Shown here piece by piece: positions 63,984-64,000 of a DNA stretch of 64,000 bases. Both the position numbers and the translations under genes were made by a program. Positions within the stretch are counted from its first letter, which is position 1; each line of letters starts with the position of its first letter. The notes under the pieces are model-generated. The model was not told where the DNA came from, ran no database searches, and saw only the letters and a program-made list of their open reading frames with translations. The stretch comes from Sphingopyxis sp. 2PD. GTDB lineage: Bacteria; Pseudomonadota; Alphaproteobacteria; Sphingomonadales; Sphingomonadaceae. The stretch is taken from positions 106,153 through 170,152 of the forward strand of contig NZ_SCMU01000004.1 in NCBI RefSeq assembly GCF_005503695.1, in the 5' to 3' direction.

Positions 63984-64000
63984 ATTTCTTGTCGTCATCC

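Overview
The window looks like a chromosomal segment of a GC-rich alphaproteobacterium of the Sphingomonadales, most like Sphingopyxis. The evidence is a 235-residue CtrA cell-cycle regulator with a TTAA-N7-TTAAC box in front of it, two pieces of the exosortase-A glycan machinery typical of sphingomonads (a glycosyltransferase and an O-glycosylation ligase), an alphaproteobacterial alpha operon (rpsM-rpsK-rpoA-rplQ), and dispersed intergenic repeats of a kind common in that group. The genus is inference; no rRNA gene is present.

Layout. 0-13.9 kb: aquaporin (cut by the window edge), a soluble chemoreceptor-like protein, a small lipoprotein, an S24/LexA-type repressor with palindromic operators and two small genes divergent from it, the exosortase-associated glycosyltransferase and ligase, topoisomerase IB, an MscS channel, a four-gene run (MaoC hydratase, thiolase, carboxymuconolactone-decarboxylase-like, ABM monooxygenase-like), then soxR divergent from a glyoxalase-fold gene. 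13.9-18.46 kb: an A/T-richer island next to tRNA-Arg(TCT), with a tyrosine-recombinase-like gene on one strand and, on the other, a small ORF, a sigma-region-4 protein, a 90-residue protein and a large serine recombinase whose last 13 codons lie in the antisense of the tRNA. 18.5-35.4 kb: queuosine-precursor transporter, purQ-purS, bfd-bfr with two candidate iron-regulator sites, a large M16 peptidase, a sterol-desaturase-like protein, an ICMT-like methyltransferase, a diguanylate cyclase, a bacterial lipoxygenase, purC, an enoyl-CoA hydratase, PhoD and a DUF3667 membrane protein.

35.4-49.3 kb: a tight housekeeping run proA - (CopG/RelE toxin-antitoxin) - nadD - rsfS - rlmH - EnvC-like - CtpA-like protease - DsbB-like - Coq7-like, then an S9 peptidase, PmbA, an inositol-monophosphatase-family enzyme, and a DUF5367 gene preceded by two tandem 18-bp palindromes and facing a TetR gene. 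49.5-52.3 kb: the alpha operon, with a repeat inserted between rpoA and rplQ. 52.3-64 kb: XRE regulator, prolyl oligopeptidase, free-Met-R-sulfoxide reductase, three glycine/tyrosine-rich exported proteins, an M28 peptidase, a PilZ protein, ctrA, a LysR regulator divergent from a pirin, and an azoreductase.

Most of the window is ordinary chromosome. The most unusual parts are the tRNA-Arg island with two unrelated recombinases and an apparent internal junction, the lipoxygenase, the paired palindromes in front of the DUF5367 gene, the S24-repressor operator cluster, and at least five families of intergenic inverted repeats, one of them inside the ribosomal-protein operon. I found no CRISPR array, no phage structural genes and no rRNA.
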